The position numbers and the translations under genes are program-made. 64,000 nt of DNA from contig NZ_CP011773.1 in assembly GCF_001021385.1 (NCBI RefSeq), positions 5,332,001-5,396,000 on the forward strand. Direction: 5' to 3'. The notes under the pieces are model-generated. The model did no database searches, was not told where the DNA came from, and worked only from the letters and a program-made list of their open reading frames with translations. This document shows, piece by piece, positions 9,129 through 19,550 of this stretch. The DNA is from Mycobacterium sp. EPa45 (lineage in GTDB: Bacteria > Actinomycetota > Actinomycetes > Mycobacteriales > Mycobacteriaceae). Within the stretch, counting starts at the first letter, position 1. Every line of letters starts with the position of its first letter.

Positions 9129-9905
9129 CTAGCCGAACCGGCCGGAGATGTAGTCCTCGGTGGCCTTCTGGCGCGGGTTGGAGAAGATCTTCTCGGTGTC
9201 GTCGATCTCGACCAGGCGCCCCGGCTTGCCGGTGGCCTCCAGATTGAAGAATGCGGTCTGATCGCTGACGCGCGCGGCCTGCTGCATATTGTGCGTGACG
9301 ATGACGATCGTGAACTCCTGCTTGAGTTCGGAGATCAGGTCCTCGATGGCCAGCGTGGAGATCGGATCCAGCGCCGAGCACGGCTCGTCCATCAACAGGA
9401 CGTCGGGCTGCACGGCGATCGCACGGGCGATGCACAGCCGCTGCTGCTGGCCGCCGGACAGACCACCACCAGGCTTCTCCAGGCGGTCCTTGACCTCGTT
9501 CCAGAGGTTGGCGCCCTTCAGCGATCGCTCGCAGGTCTCGTCGAGCACCTTCTTGTTCCGAACGCCCTGCAGCTTCAGGCCGGCCACCACGTTGTCGCGA
9601 ATCGACATGGTGGGGAACGGGTTTGGCCGCTGGAAGACCATGCCGATGGTCTTGCGCACACCCACCGGGTCGACACCGGAGCCGTAGATGTCCTCGCCGT
9701 CGAGCAGTACCGAACCCTCGACCCGGGCACCCGGGATCACCTCGTGCATGCGGTTGAGCGTGCGCAGCACCGTGGACTTGCCGCAACCAGAGGGCCCGAT
9801 GAACGCGGTGACGTTGCGCGGCGGCACCGACAGCGACACGTCGGCGACAGCGTGGAACGCGCCGTAGTAGATGTTGACGTCTTTGAGATCAAGCCGCTTG
9901 GCCAT
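9129..9905 (-). CDS. pstB: Phosphate ABC transporter ATP-binding protein PstB/PhoT
   Basis: 258 aa. Walker [10 protein letters not shown] (residues 37-45), Q-loop FQRPNPFP, signature LSGGQQQR (149-156), Walker B VLLMDEP (169-175), D-loop SALD and H-loop VTHNM are all present, and the length is typical for PstB. It supplies ATP hydrolysis for high-affinity phosphate import. It is last in the order pstS-pstC-pstA-pstB, starting 9 nt after pstA. In M. tuberculosis only the phoT copy sits at this locus. Confidence 0.96.
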   Translation of the reverse strand: MAKRLDLKDVNIYYGAFHAVADVSLSVPPRNVTAFIGPSGCGKSTVLRTLNRMHEVIPGARVEGSVLLDGEDIYGSGVDPVGVRKTIGMVFQRPNPFPTMSIRDNVVAGLKLQGVRNKKVLDETCERSLKGANLWNEVKDRLEKPGGGLSGGQQQRLCIARAIAVQPDVLLMDEPCSALDPISTLAIEDLISELKQEFTIVIVTHNMQQAARVSDQTAFFNLEATGKPGRLVEIDDTEKIFSNPRQKATEDYISGRFG

Positions 9906-9914
9906 CGAAGGCTC

Positions 9915-10829
9915 CTAAACCTTTTTGGGGGCAAAGAATTTGGCGATGAAGCGCGCGCCGACGTTGAGGATCGCGATGAGCACGATCAAGGTCAGCGCCG
10001 CGCCCCAGAGCCGGTCGGTCGGGACGGGATTGGCGCCGGCGCCTGCTGATGTCTGGTCGTACATCATGCCGGGCAGGGAGCCCATGAAGCCGTTGAACAT
10101 GTCGAAGTTCATCGCCTGCGAGTAGCCCACCAGGATCAGCAGCGGTGCCGTCTCGCCCATGACGCGGGCCAGCGCGAGCATGATGCCCGTGACGATCCCC
10201 GACAGCGCGGTCGGGATGACAATGCGCGCAATGGTTTTCCACTTCGGCACACCGAGTGCGTAGCTGGCCTCGCGCAGATCCATCGGAACGATCCGCAGCA
10301 TCTCCTCGGTGGAGCGCACGATCACCGGGATCATCAGAAGCACCAGGGCAAGCGAGACCGCGAAGCCCGAGCGCCCGAAGCCCAGCGTTGCCACCCACAG
10401 CGCATAGATGAACAGTGCGGCGACGATCGAGGGCACACCGGTGAGGATGTCGACCATGAATGTGGTGACCTTGCCCAGCCGGGTGCCACCGCCGTACTCG
10501 ACCAGATAGATGCCGACGAACACACCGACCGGAATCGAGATCACCGCGCAGAAAAGACCTTGCAGCAGCGTGCCGATCAGGGCGTGATAGACACCGCCGC
10601 CGGACATGAACGCCGTCATGCCGGACTGCGAATGCGTCCACCATCCGCTGTCCAACACGATGCCGATGCCCTTGGTGATCACCGAGTACAGCACCCAGAT
10701 CAGCGGCACCACCGCGACGAACACCGACAGTGTTACCAGAACCGTGGCGGTGTTGTTGGTCAGCTTGCGACGCAGGCTGACCGACTGGAAGGTGGGCGCC
10801 TTGACCGGCTTGTCCAGCGTCGAGGTCAT
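9915..10829 (-). CDS. pstA: Phosphate ABC transporter permease PstA
   Basis: 304 aa, about six membrane helices. The binding-protein-dependent transport EAA loop is seen as [21 protein letters not shown], the site that contacts PstB. The N-terminus is cytoplasmic, and the first helix ([22 protein letters not shown]) follows about 28 residues in. Its start overlaps the pstC stop by 4 nt (ATGA), indicating translational coupling. Confidence 0.95.
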   Translation of the reverse strand: MTSTLDKPVKAPTFQSVSLRRKLTNNTATVLVTLSVFVAVVPLIWVLYSVITKGIGIVLDSGWWTHSQSGMTAFMSGGGVYHALIGTLLQGLFCAVISIPVGVFVGIYLVEYGGGTRLGKVTTFMVDILTGVPSIVAALFIYALWVATLGFGRSGFAVSLALVLLMIPVIVRSTEEMLRIVPMDLREASYALGVPKWKTIARIVIPTALSGIVTGIMLALARVMGETAPLLILVGYSQAMNFDMFNGFMGSLPGMMYDQTSAGAGANPVPTDRLWGAALTLIVLIAILNVGARFIAKFFAPKKV

Positions 10830-11899
10830 CGGGCTCCCCTTCCGGCCACCGCGGCACGGGCCGCCGAGTTGACCACGAACGTCAGTACGAACAGCACCAA
10901 GCCGGCGGCGATGTAGGCGCCCGCCTTGTACTGGTCGTTGAATTCCGATGCCGCCGAGGCGATCTTGCTGGCGAAGGTGTAGCCGGCGTCGAACAGCGAC
11001 CAGCCGAACGCCTTCTGGGTGCCGCGCAGGATGATCAGCAGCGCGATCGTCTCACCAAGGGCACGACCGAGCCCGAGCATCGCACCGCTGATGTAGCCGG
11101 ACAGCCCGAACGGAAGCACCGTGGTCCGGACGACCTCCCAGCGGGTCGCGCCCAGCGCGAGCGCGGCCTCGATCTGACCGCGCGGAGTCTGGACGAAGAC
11201 CTCGCGGGTGACCGCGGTGATGATCGGCAGGATCATCACCGCCAGCACGATCCCGGCGGTGAAGATCGTCCCGCCACCGGCCACCGATGCGTTACCGGAG
11301 TCGAACAGGAAGAACCAGCTGAGGTTCTTGTTCAGCCACAGCGCGAACGGCTTGAGCACCGGGGCCAGCACGTAGAGGCCCCAGACGCCGTAGATGATCG
11401 ACGGCACGGCGGCCAGCAGATCCACCATGTAGCCCAGCGGGCCGGACACCCGGCGCGGGGCGTACTGCGTCAGGAAGATCGCGATACCGAGCGCGACCGG
11501 CATCGCCAGGACCAGCGCGAACAGTGAGACGAACACCGTCACCTGCAGCAGGTCCAGGATGCCGAACTTCATGTGGGCGGTGTCGGTGGTGACCCAGTTT
11601 CCGCCGTAGGTGAAGAAGTTCGCGTCGTTTCGCCCCAGTGCCGGTACCGCACGCCAGACGAGGAACAGGCCGATTGCGGCGATCAGCGCGATGACGAGAA
11701 TGCCGGAGCCTTCGGACAGCGCCCGGAAGACCCGGTCGCCGAGGCGCACCTTCGCGTGTCCGGACGGGTTCGTCGGGATCGAAGGCTTCGTCGGGAAGGG
11801 TGCGGCCACGACCTCGCCCGATCCAGCCTCCGCCGGATTAGGCCCGGGCACGTCTTGGGTCACATCCACCCCATCGCTCACTGATCTCTCCATCGTCAC
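10826..11899 (-). CDS. pstC: Phosphate ABC transporter permease PstC
   Basis: 357 aa, partner permease to PstA. A long cytoplasmic N-terminal tail rich in Pro/Gly (about 60 residues) is followed by about six helices and the EAA loop [36 protein letters not shown] is typical of PstC. An alternative start, MERSV, lies two codons inside. The gene starts 27 nt after pstS. Confidence 0.95.
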   Translation of the reverse strand: MTMERSVSDGVDVTQDVPGPNPAEAGSGEVVAAPFPTKPSIPTNPSGHAKVRLGDRVFRALSEGSGILVIALIAAIGLFLVWRAVPALGRNDANFFTYGGNWVTTDTAHMKFGILDLLQVTVFVSLFALVLAMPVALGIAIFLTQYAPRRVSGPLGYMVDLLAAVPSIIYGVWGLYVLAPVLKPFALWLNKNLSWFFLFDSGNASVAGGGTIFTAGIVLAVMILPIITAVTREVFVQTPRGQIEAALALGATRWEVVRTTVLPFGLSGYISGAMLGLGRALGETIALLIILRGTQKAFGWSLFDAGYTFASKIASAASEFNDQYKAGAYIAAGLVLFVLTFVVNSAARAAVAGRGAR

Positions 11900-11926
11900 C
11901 GCAATCGACCTGCCTCGCCAGCGCTG

Positions 11927-13060
11927 TTACTGAATTGCGTTGACGGCGGTGAGCAACCGCTGCTTGAACGCGTCCGGCAGCGGGACGTAACCGGCAGCCG
12001 CCAGACCCGACTGACCGTCGTTGGCCGCCACGGTCAGGAACGACTTGACCGCGGCCGAGGTGTCGGCGTCATATCCCTTGGAGCAGACGATCTCGTAGGT
12101 CGCCAGCATCAGCGGGTAGGCACCCGCGGCCTTGGTGGCGTACAGCGAGTTCAGGTCCAGCTTCAGATCATTGCCTTCGGCCGCGAACTTCGCGGAGTCG
12201 ATGGCGGCCTTGGCGGAGTCGTCACTCAGCGCGACGGGTCCGCCGCCATTGTCGATCTGGGCGGCGGTCAGCTTCGCCTGGTCGGCGAAGCCCTTCTCGA
12301 CGTAGCCGATCGCACCCGGGGTGGCCTGCACGGCCTGCACGACGCCGGCCGACTTCTGAGCGCCCTCACCGGCGCCACCCTGGAACTCCTTGCCCGCACC
12401 CTTGGTCCAGGTCTGCGGAGCAGCGGCGGTCAGGTACTTCTGGAAGTTGTCGGTGGTGCCCGAGGAGTCCGACCGGTAGATCGGCGTGATCTTCTGGTCC
12501 GGCAGCGAAGTTCCGCCGTTCAGCGCGGCGATGGCCGGGTCATTCCAGTTGGTGATGGCACCGGTGAAGATCTTGGCCAGCACATCCGGGTTGATGACGA
12601 GCTTGTCGACGCCGGGCAGGTTGTAGCCCAGCGCGACGGGGCCGAAGACCAGCGGTAGGTTCCAGGCCGGGTTGCCACCGCAGCGCTTGGCGGCGGGATC
12701 GACCTGATCCTTGCCCAGCGGCGAGTCCGAGCCCGCGAAGTCGACCTGGCCGGCAATGAACTGGGTGACGCCGGCGCCGGAGCCGGTCGGGTTGTACGAA
12801 AGGTTCTTGCCCGCGCACTTCTGGCCCCACACCTGGTTGAACACCGCGATGGCGTTCTGCTGGGCGGTCGAGCCCTCGCCGGTGAGAGCGTTCTTGCCAC
12901 CGCAGTCGGCCGACGCGCTGGACGAACCGGACGCCTTGGTTCCCGACGTGCCGGACGACGACGAGTTGTTGTCGCTCCCGCAGGCGGTGAGCGTCAGGCC
13001 GGTGATGGCCGTTGCTGACGCAGTCACGAGGAACGCCTTGCCAAACCTGTTCAGATTCAC
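11927..13060 (-). CDS. pstS: Phosphate-binding lipoprotein PstS
   Basis: 377 aa from GTG 13060. The signal peptide ends in lipobox LTAC (Cys27), so the protein is lipid-anchored outside the membrane. A Ser/Thr-rich linker precedes the PBP-like fold. Phosphate-binding loops include LTGEGSTAQQNAI, NPTGSGAGVTQFI, GSDSPLGK and YRSDSSGTTDNF. Downstream genes complete the transporter. Upstream direct repeats fit RegX3 control, so strong induction by phosphate starvation is expected. Confidence 0.96.
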   Translation of the reverse strand: MNLNRFGKAFLVTASATAITGLTLTACGSDNNSSSSGTSGTKASGSSSASADCGGKNALTGEGSTAQQNAIAVFNQVWGQKCAGKNLSYNPTGSGAGVTQFIAGQVDFAGSDSPLGKDQVDPAAKRCGGNPAWNLPLVFGPVALGYNLPGVDKLVINPDVLAKIFTGAITNWNDPAIAALNGGTSLPDQKITPIYRSDSSGTTDNFQKYLTAAAPQTWTKGAGKEFQGGAGEGAQKSAGVVQAVQATPGAIGYVEKGFADQAKLTAAQIDNGGGPVALSDDSAKAAIDSAKFAAEGNDLKLDLNSLYATKAAGAYPLMLATYEIVCSKGYDADTSAAVKSFLTVAANDGQSGLAAAGYVPLPDAFKQRLLTAVNAIQ

Positions 13061-13154
13061 CTATCCCACTTTCTCCAGTGTTGCCGTGTTCGCCCCGGTA
13101 GGAGCACATGCACCACCCGGCAAGTTAGGCGTTGGTAGTGGACGGAACCCACCC

Positions 13155-13190
13155 GGAATATGAACGGAAGGTGAACAGGTAGATGAACGC
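13155..13190 (-). promoter_or_regulatory. PHO-box-like triple direct repeat upstream of pstS
   Basis: On the plus strand TGAAC occurs at 13161, 13172 and 13184, spaced 11 and 12 nt. Read toward pstS (minus strand) this gives GTTCATCTA, GTTCACCTT and GTTCATATT. The arrangement matches the tandem heptamer pattern bound by RegX3/PhoB-type response regulators and lies about 100 nt before the pstS start. Confidence 0.65.
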
Positions 13191-13246
13191 GGCGTTGCGG
13201 CCAGCCGCTAACTCGCTGTGACCACCGCAGTAGTTAATATTTGCTG

Positions 13247-15015
<1,769 letters not shown>

Positions 15016-15222
15016 CAAATTCTCCAATGCCCCGGATACTCATCGCCAACAGCGTCGTCGCGGTGACCTACCAGACTCATGGGCGACATATGGCCGTTAC
15101 CCGGCCATGAGTCAACTAACTTTAACCCGCTACCTGCTATTTAGCTGATCTGACCGACGCAGCCCACTATCCCGGGTGTGCGCACTGACCGCATCGGGCC
15201 GGCGATGGGCCAGAATGTGCAG

Positions 15223-16020
15223 GTGCGAAAGCTGCTGATCACTCTGGGTGCCACGCTGCTCACCGTGGTCGTCGGGGCGGTCGGCGTCGATTTCGGGGCG
15301 ACGATCTACGCCGAGTACCGGCTGGCCCGTACTGTCCGCAGCGCCGCGGGACTCTCCTTCGACCCGTCGGTGGCGATCCTGGGCTTTCCCTTCATCCGCC
15401 AGGCCATGCAGCACCACTTCGACGAGATCGAGATCAAGGCCAATGGGGTGAGCCACCAGGTGGTCGGCAAGGCCTCGCTGGAAGCCACCCTGCACAATGT
15501 CGACCTCACCGAGGCTTCGTGGCTGATCCGCCCTGGTGCGAATCTGCCGGTCAGCAAGCTCGAGAGCCGCATCATCATCGAGTCCGGCCACCTGGGCCGA
15601 TTCATCGGAATCAACGATCTGATGGTGGAGGCCCCGTCGAAGGAGACCAACGACGCCACCGGCGGCACCACCGAGTCGGGCATCTCCGGCAGCAAGGGCC
15701 TGGTGTTCACCGGCACGCCGAAGAAGGCCGGCTTCGACAAGTCGGTCAGCGTCGCCGTCGACCTGTCCGTGTCCGGCCCCGACCAAACCACGCTGGTCTT
15801 CACGGCCACCGACGTCCAGACCGGGCCGGGCACCGCTGACCAGGCCGTACCCGAGGACAAGAAGGCGGCGGTGCTGGCGGCGTTCAGCGGCAGCCTGCCC
15901 GGCCAGAAACTGCCGTTCGGGGTGCGCCCGACCACCGAAGGCGCCCGGGGGTCGGACATCATCATCGAAGGAATCACCGAGGGAGTAACCATCCGCCTCG
16001 ACGGGTTTATCCAGACATGA
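15223..16020 (+). CDS. lmeA: LmeA-type phospholipid-binding protein (DUF2993)
   Basis: Resembles mycobacterial LmeA (Rv0817c/MSMEG_5785), a periplasmic phospholipid-binding protein needed for lipomannan elongation and MptA maintenance. The N-terminal hydrophobic segment (KLLITLGATLLTVVVGAVGVDF) acts as signal or anchor. The rest is beta-rich, with VAILGFPFIRQAMQHHFDEIEI and a final GVTIRLDGF strand typical of DUF2993. GTG 15223 puts the hydrophobic segment at the start; ATG 15205 and GTG 15178 in the same frame add 6 or 15 residues. The stop overlaps the thioredoxin start (ATGA). Confidence 0.85.
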   Translation: MRKLLITLGATLLTVVVGAVGVDFGATIYAEYRLARTVRSAAGLSFDPSVAILGFPFIRQAMQHHFDEIEIKANGVSHQVVGKASLEATLHNVDLTEASWLIRPGANLPVSKLESRIIIESGHLGRFIGINDLMVEAPSKETNDATGGTTESGISGSKGLVFTGTPKKAGFDKSVSVAVDLSVSGPDQTTLVFTATDVQTGPGTADQAVPEDKKAAVLAAFSGSLPGQKLPFGVRPTTEGARGSDIIIEGITEGVTIRLDGFIQT

Positions 16021-16436
16021 GTCCAGCACTGGTCACCGCGATCGTCGCCATTACCGCCGCATTGGTGGTGGCCGGCGTCGCCGGCATGCTGCACAACCGG
16101 CGCTCCGGCGTCGTGCGCGAAGCCGAACCGCTCGACATCGACGTCAGCGACCTGGGCTTATCCCGTACCGGACCGACTGTCGTGCATTTCAGCGCAGTGT
16201 GGTGCGGACCCTGCGCCGGAGTGCGGCGAGTGGTCAACCAGGTCTGCAGTGACCTGCGTGACGTCGCGCACGTGGAAATCGACATGGATGCCAATCCGGC
16301 TGCCGCACGCAAACTTTCGGTGCTGTCGCTGCCGACCACGTTCATCTTCGATGCCGAGGGTCGCCAGCGATACCGGACGGCCGGGGTCCCCAAGGCCGCT
16401 GACCTGCGCTCGGCGCTCGAGCCTCTGTTGGCTTGA
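16017..16436 (+). CDS. thiX: Membrane-anchored thioredoxin-like protein (ThiX type)
   Basis: 139 aa. One N-terminal membrane helix (residues 5-24) precedes a thioredoxin fold with active site WCGPC (residues 62-66), cis-Pro motif LPTTF, and a C-terminal helix. Orientation suggests the redox domain could face the cytoplasm or the periplasm; positive charges after the helix (HNRR) favour the cytoplasm. It lies directly upstream of a cysteine-responsive leader and sulfurtransferase operon, so a role in sulfur or thiol metabolism is plausible. It is coupled to lmeA by a 4-nt overlap. Confidence 0.88.
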   Translation: MSPALVTAIVAITAALVVAGVAGMLHNRRSGVVREAEPLDIDVSDLGLSRTGPTVVHFSAVWCGPCAGVRRVVNQVCSDLRDVAHVEIDMDANPAAARKLSVLSLPTTFIFDAEGRQRYRTAGVPKAADLRSALEPLLA

Positions 16437-16456
16437 GACCCGGGTCATTGGGTACC

Positions 16457-16558
16457 ATGGCTCGCGTGTCGGCCCGCCTCGAGCTCATGCTCACCAAGCG
16501 TCGCGCAGTTGATCTGTGCCGCGTTGCGGGTTGTTGCTGTTGTTGCTGTAGCTGCTGA
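16457..16558 (+). CDS. Polycysteine leader peptide (33 aa) of the sulfur operon
   Basis: ATG 16457 opens a 33-codon ORF ending VAGCCCCCCSC: six Cys codons, Ser, Cys, stop. It matches the conserved mycobacterial cysteine-responsive leader (Ms5788A type in M. smegmatis), which lies upstream of the same DUF4395-cysA2-sseC genes. When Cys-tRNA is scarce, ribosomes stall on the Cys run and open an RNA structure that hides the downstream ribosome site. The sequence supports this: the Cys-codon DNA TGTTGCTG (16532 and 16541) is exactly complementary to CAGCAACA (16629-16636), which abuts the GGAG of the next gene. Confidence 0.85.
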   Translation: MARVSARLELMLTKRRAVDLCRVAGCCCCCCSC

Positions 16559-16640
16559 GTAGCCGCGCCTTCCCTTCGCGCCGCCACTCTGGAGCGGCCG
16601 TTTGCGGCTCGTCTCCGTCCAGCCCGATCAGCAACAGGAG
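16532..16640 (+). promoter_or_regulatory. Cysteine-responsive attenuator
   Basis: The Cys-codon run (TGTTGCTG at 16532-16539 and 16541-16548) can pair with CAGCAACA at 16629-16636, immediately before GGAG at 16637-16640, the ribosome site of the DUF4395 gene at 16649. Pairing would block translation; a ribosome paused on Cys codons would prevent it. Confidence 0.7.
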
Positions 16641-16648
16641 AAAAGATC

Positions 16649-17125
16649 ATGTCGACCAGCACCACTACCAATCCCCCCGCCATCGCACAGGTGGACGTGC
16701 GCGGGCCCCGCTTCGCGGCCTGGGTCACCACGGCCGTCCTGGTCGCGGTGCTCGTCGTCTCGGGGTTCAGCACAGTCGCCGCGACCGTACTGCTGGCGCT
16801 GCAGGCCGTTGTGTTCGCGATCGGCGCGGTGCGCGGGCCCCGTCAGCACCCGTACGGTCTGATCTTCGCCAACCTGGTGGCACCGCGCCTGAGCCCGGTC
16901 TCGGAGCGGGAACCGGTGCCGCCGTTGAAGTTCGCGCAGCTGGTGGGCTTCGTGTTCGCCGTCGTCGGTGTCGCCGGCTTCGGCCTGGGTGCGCCGCTGG
17001 TCGGCACCATCGCCACCGCCTTCGCCCTGTTCGCCGCATTCCTCAACGCAGCCTTCGGCATCTGCCTCGGCTGCCAGATCTACCCCCTTGTGGCCAGGTT
17101 TCGCCGCACTCCGGCCACCACCTGA
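16649..17125 (+). CDS. DUF4395 membrane protein
   Basis: 158 aa with about four hydrophobic segments (AAWVTTAVLVAVLVVSGF, VAATVLLALQAVVFAIG, LVGFVFAVVGVAGFGLG, IATAFALFAAFLNAAFG). The C-terminal motif FGICLGCQIYPL, with two cysteines spaced C-x2-C, is characteristic of DUF4395. Function is unproven. Its place between the cysteine leader and sulfurtransferase genes suggests sulfur-species transport or handling at the membrane. Confidence 0.85.
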   Translation: MSTSTTTNPPAIAQVDVRGPRFAAWVTTAVLVAVLVVSGFSTVAATVLLALQAVVFAIGAVRGPRQHPYGLIFANLVAPRLSPVSEREPVPPLKFAQLVGFVFAVVGVAGFGLGAPLVGTIATAFALFAAFLNAAFGICLGCQIYPLVARFRRTPATT

Positions 17126-17158
17126 GCTCTCAGACAAGCAATCGAAAGGAACCACTTC

Positions 17159-17992
17159 ATGGCACGCTCCGACGTCCTGGTCTCCACCGACTGGGCCGAG
17201 AGCAATCTCGACGCGCCGAACATCGTCTTCGTCGAGGTCGACGAGGACACGTCGGCTTACGAAGACGGCCACATCGCCGGCGCCGTGCGACTCGACTGGA
17301 AGACCGAGTTGCAGGATCAGGTCAAGCGCGACTTCGTCGACCAGCAACAGTTCTCGAAGTTGTTGTCGGACAAGGGAATCAGCAACGACGACACGGTGAT
17401 CCTCTACGGCGGCAACAACAACTGGTTCGCGGCCTACGCATACTGGTACTTCAAGCTGTACGGCCACGAGAACGTCAAGCTGCTCGACGGCGGCCGCAAG
17501 AAATGGGAGCTCGACGGGCGTCCTCTGGTGACCGACCTCCCCAATCGCCCCGCCACGTCGTACACGGCCAAGGCCCCCGACAACAGCATCCGCGCGTTCC
17601 GCGACGAGGTGATCGCGGCGATCAACACCAAGAACCTCGTCGACGTCCGCTCCCCCGACGAGTTCTCCGGCAAGATCCTCGCGCCGGCCCACCTGCCGCA
17701 GGAGCAGAGCCAGCGCCCCGGGCATATCCCCGGCGCCATCAACGTTCCGTGGAGCAGGGCTGCGAACGAGGACGGCACCTTCAAGTCGGACGAGGCTCTG
17801 GCCAAGCTGTACGCGGAGGCCGGCCTGGACGGCGAAAAGGAGACCATCGCCTACTGCCGTATCGGCGAGCGGTCTTCGCACACCTGGTTCGTGCTGCAAG
17901 AACTGTTGGGGCACAAGAACGTAAAGAACTACGACGGTAGTTGGACCGAATATGGCTCCCTGGTGGGGGCCCCGATCGAGTTGGGAAGTTGA
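17159..17992 (+). CDS. cysA2: Thiosulfate sulfurtransferase CysA2 (rhodanese)
   Basis: 277 aa, the same length as M. tuberculosis CysA2/CysA3. Two rhodanese domains: an N-terminal inactive one (about 1-130, with EDGHIAGAVRLDW and VILYGGNNNWFAAY) and a C-terminal catalytic one (about 145-277, with VDVRSPDEFSG, GHIPGAINVPW and the active-site loop YCRIGERSSH). Catalytic Cys is residue 233. It transfers sulfane sulfur from thiosulfate to acceptors. Despite the name it is unrelated to the CysA sulfate ATPase. Confidence 0.94.
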   Translation: MARSDVLVSTDWAESNLDAPNIVFVEVDEDTSAYEDGHIAGAVRLDWKTELQDQVKRDFVDQQQFSKLLSDKGISNDDTVILYGGNNNWFAAYAYWYFKLYGHENVKLLDGGRKKWELDGRPLVTDLPNRPATSYTAKAPDNSIRAFRDEVIAAINTKNLVDVRSPDEFSGKILAPAHLPQEQSQRPGHIPGAINVPWSRAANEDGTFKSDEALAKLYAEAGLDGEKETIAYCRIGERSSHTWFVLQELLGHKNVKNYDGSWTEYGSLVGAPIELGS

Positions 17993-17994
17993 TC

Positions 17995-18297
17995 ATGTGC
18001 TCTGCACCTAAACAAGGACAGACCCTGCCCGCCGGTGTCGACCTGGAGAAGGAGACCGTGATCACGGGCCGCGTTGTGGACGACGCGGGCCAGACGGTCG
18101 GCGGCGCCTTCGTGCGACTGCTGGACTCCAGCGACGAGTTCACCGCCGAGGTCGTCGCCTCGGCGACCGGTGACTTCCGGTTCTTCGCCGCGCCGGGCAC
18201 ATGGACCGTGCGCGCACTGTCCAAGGTCGGCAACGGCGACGCCACCGTGGCCCCGACCGGCGCAGGCATCCACGAAGTCGACATCAAGGTCGCGTGA
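17995..18297 (+). CDS. sseC: SseC-type DUF1416 protein
   Basis: 100 aa, same size as mycobacterial SseC (Rv0814c). It starts MCSAPKQGQ with a conserved Cys2, followed by a carboxypeptidase-regulatory/CNA-B-like beta-sandwich (ITGRVVDDAGQTVGGAFVRLLD...GDFRFFAAPGTWTVRAL). It starts 2 nt after cysA2. Proposed to act with the sulfurtransferase in sulfur transfer; the mechanism is unknown. Confidence 0.88.
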   Translation: MCSAPKQGQTLPAGVDLEKETVITGRVVDDAGQTVGGAFVRLLDSSDEFTAEVVASATGDFRFFAAPGTWTVRALSKVGNGDATVAPTGAGIHEVDIKVA

Positions 18298-18417
18298 CGC
18301 CGAAGCCGGCGAGGAACGAGCCGGTGAGAAGTCGCGCCATCAGACAGCGCGTGACGCCGAAGCCGGCGAGGAACGAGCCGGTGAGAAGTCGCGCCATCAG
18401 ACAGCGCGTGACGCCGA
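18292..18417 (+). repeat. 57-bp tandem repeat (2.2 copies) at the sseC 3' end
   Basis: A unit starting GCGTGACGCCGAAGCCGGCG begins at 18292, 18349 and 18406. The first two copies are complete and identical; the third stops after 12 bases. The sseC stop codon lies inside the first unit. The arrangement resembles the intergenic minisatellites (MIRU/VNTR type) of mycobacteria, though the sequence is not one I know. Confidence 0.85.
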
Positions 18418-18421
18418 CGGT

Positions 18422-18448
18422 GGCTCGGGCGACGACACCGCCCGAGCC
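18422..18448. terminator. Stem-loop between the sulfur operon and the next genes
   Basis: GGCTCGGGC (18422-18430) and GCCCGAGCC (18440-18448) form a perfect 9-bp stem with a 9-nt loop. There is no T-tract, so it is either a U-less mycobacterial terminator or an mRNA 3' end stabiliser for the sulfur operon. Confidence 0.5.
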
Positions 18449-18465
18449 CCGGATAGACTGACACC

Positions 18466-18564
18466 GTGGTTCTTTTCTACGAGATCCTGCTGGTTGCGAC
18501 GGTCGTTCTGATCACCTGGTTCGCGTTGTACGCGCTCTATCGACTGATCACCGACGAGTCGTGA
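18466..18564 (+). CDS. Small single-helix membrane peptide (32 aa)
   Basis: GTG 18466 to TGA 18564 encodes 32 residues: a short start, one hydrophobic helix ([19 protein letters not shown]) and a polar end (YRLITDES). The stop overlaps the next gene's GTG (GTGA), a strong sign of real, coupled translation. Third-position GC use is coding-like. Function unknown; I do not recognise a named family. Confidence 0.6.
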   Translation: MVLFYEILLVATVVLITWFALYALYRLITDES

Positions 18565-19208
18565 GTTCCGAGGACATCCCCCGTAGCGGCGATCGCGCCG
18601 TAGCAGCAGCGGCCGAGCGCGCCAAGGAGACGGCCGGCCGCAATATCCCGGTTTTCGATGACCTTCCGCTGCCCGCTGACACCGCCAATCTTCGGCTGGG
18701 CGAAAATCTCAACGATGCCCTGTTGGCCTTGTTGCCGTTGGTGGGCGTGTGGCGCGGCGAGGGCGAGGGCCGCGGCGCCCATGGCGACTACCACTTCGGA
18801 CAGCAGATCATCGTCTCGCATGACGGCGGCGACTACCTGAATTGGGAATCCCGGTCCTGGCGTCTCGACGCGGCCGGTGAGTATGAGTCGCCCGGGCTGC
18901 GCGAAACCGGCTACTGGCGGTTCGTCAACGACCCGACCGACCCGGGCGAGTCACAGGCGATCGAGCTGCTGCTGGCCCACTCGGCGGGCTACATCGAGTT
19001 GTTCTACGGCGCCCCGCTCAATCAGTCGTCCTGGGAACTGGTGACCGATGCGCTGGCGCGCAGCAAGTCCGGGGTGCTGGTCGGCGGCGCCAAACGGCTC
19101 TACGGAATCGTGGAGGGCGGCGATCTGGCGTATGTCGAGGAGCGGGTGGACGCCGACGGCGGCCTGGTCCCCCACCTGTCGGCGCGGCTGACGCGATACG
19201 TCGGCTGA
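18561..19208 (+). CDS. FABP-like (nitrobindin/DUF1794-type) beta-barrel protein
   Basis: 215 aa from GTG 18561. It resembles M. tuberculosis Rv0813c, a ten-stranded lipocalin-like barrel likened to fatty-acid-binding proteins. Family marks are the first-strand [11 protein letters not shown] (nitrobindin G-x-W-x-G-x-G), [31 protein letters not shown] and the closing [11 protein letters not shown] strand. The first about 55 residues are a helical extension. Probable role is binding of a hydrophobic ligand or haem; no enzymatic residues are evident. Confidence 0.85.
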   Translation: MSSEDIPRSGDRAVAAAAERAKETAGRNIPVFDDLPLPADTANLRLGENLNDALLALLPLVGVWRGEGEGRGAHGDYHFGQQIIVSHDGGDYLNWESRSWRLDAAGEYESPGLRETGYWRFVNDPTDPGESQAIELLLAHSAGYIELFYGAPLNQSSWELVTDALARSKSGVLVGGAKRLYGIVEGGDLAYVEERVDADGGLVPHLSARLTRYVG

Positions 19209-19528
19209 TGCGCAGCCTCCACCTCGGGGTCGCCGCGGCGGCCTCCGCGATCCTCGCCGGTTGCGCCCCGGCCCCGACGCCGTCGCAGCCGACCGCGATC
19301 AGTCCGGCGCCCAGCAGCACGAGTGCGCCGCCTGCCACCACGTCCGCGCCGAGTGCCACCGGTCCGGCACCGGCAGAACACGGGTCGCTGGCCCACTGCC
19401 TGCACGAGCACGGTGTGCCTGATTCGGCGGGCAGCGGCGTGCTGGGTCCCCCGCAGGGCGTCGACCCCGGTGTTTGGGACCAGGCGAAGAAGGCGTGCTC
19501 ACCGTTGGAGCCCGGCCCGGCAGGCTAG
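19208..19528 (+). CDS. Putative lipoprotein (106 aa)
   Basis: The signal peptide [19 protein letters not shown] ends in lipobox LAGC (Cys19). It is followed by a Pro/Ser/Thr-rich linker (about 20-57) and a short domain with two cysteines (HCLHEHGVPDS... KKACSPL). ATG overlaps the previous stop by 1 nt, so it belongs to the same transcript. The function is not recognisable. Confidence 0.7.
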   Translation: MRSLHLGVAAAASAILAGCAPAPTPSQPTAISPAPSSTSAPPATTSAPSATGPAPAEHGSLAHCLHEHGVPDSAGSGVLGPPQGVDPGVWDQAKKACSPLEPGPAG

Positions 19529-19550
19529 CGTCCGCTCGTACCCTCGAGTG

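Noticed and set aside
15028..15222. tRNA or rRNA genes
   Set aside because: I looked through this and the other gaps for tRNA-like arms and CCA ends and saw none in the window.
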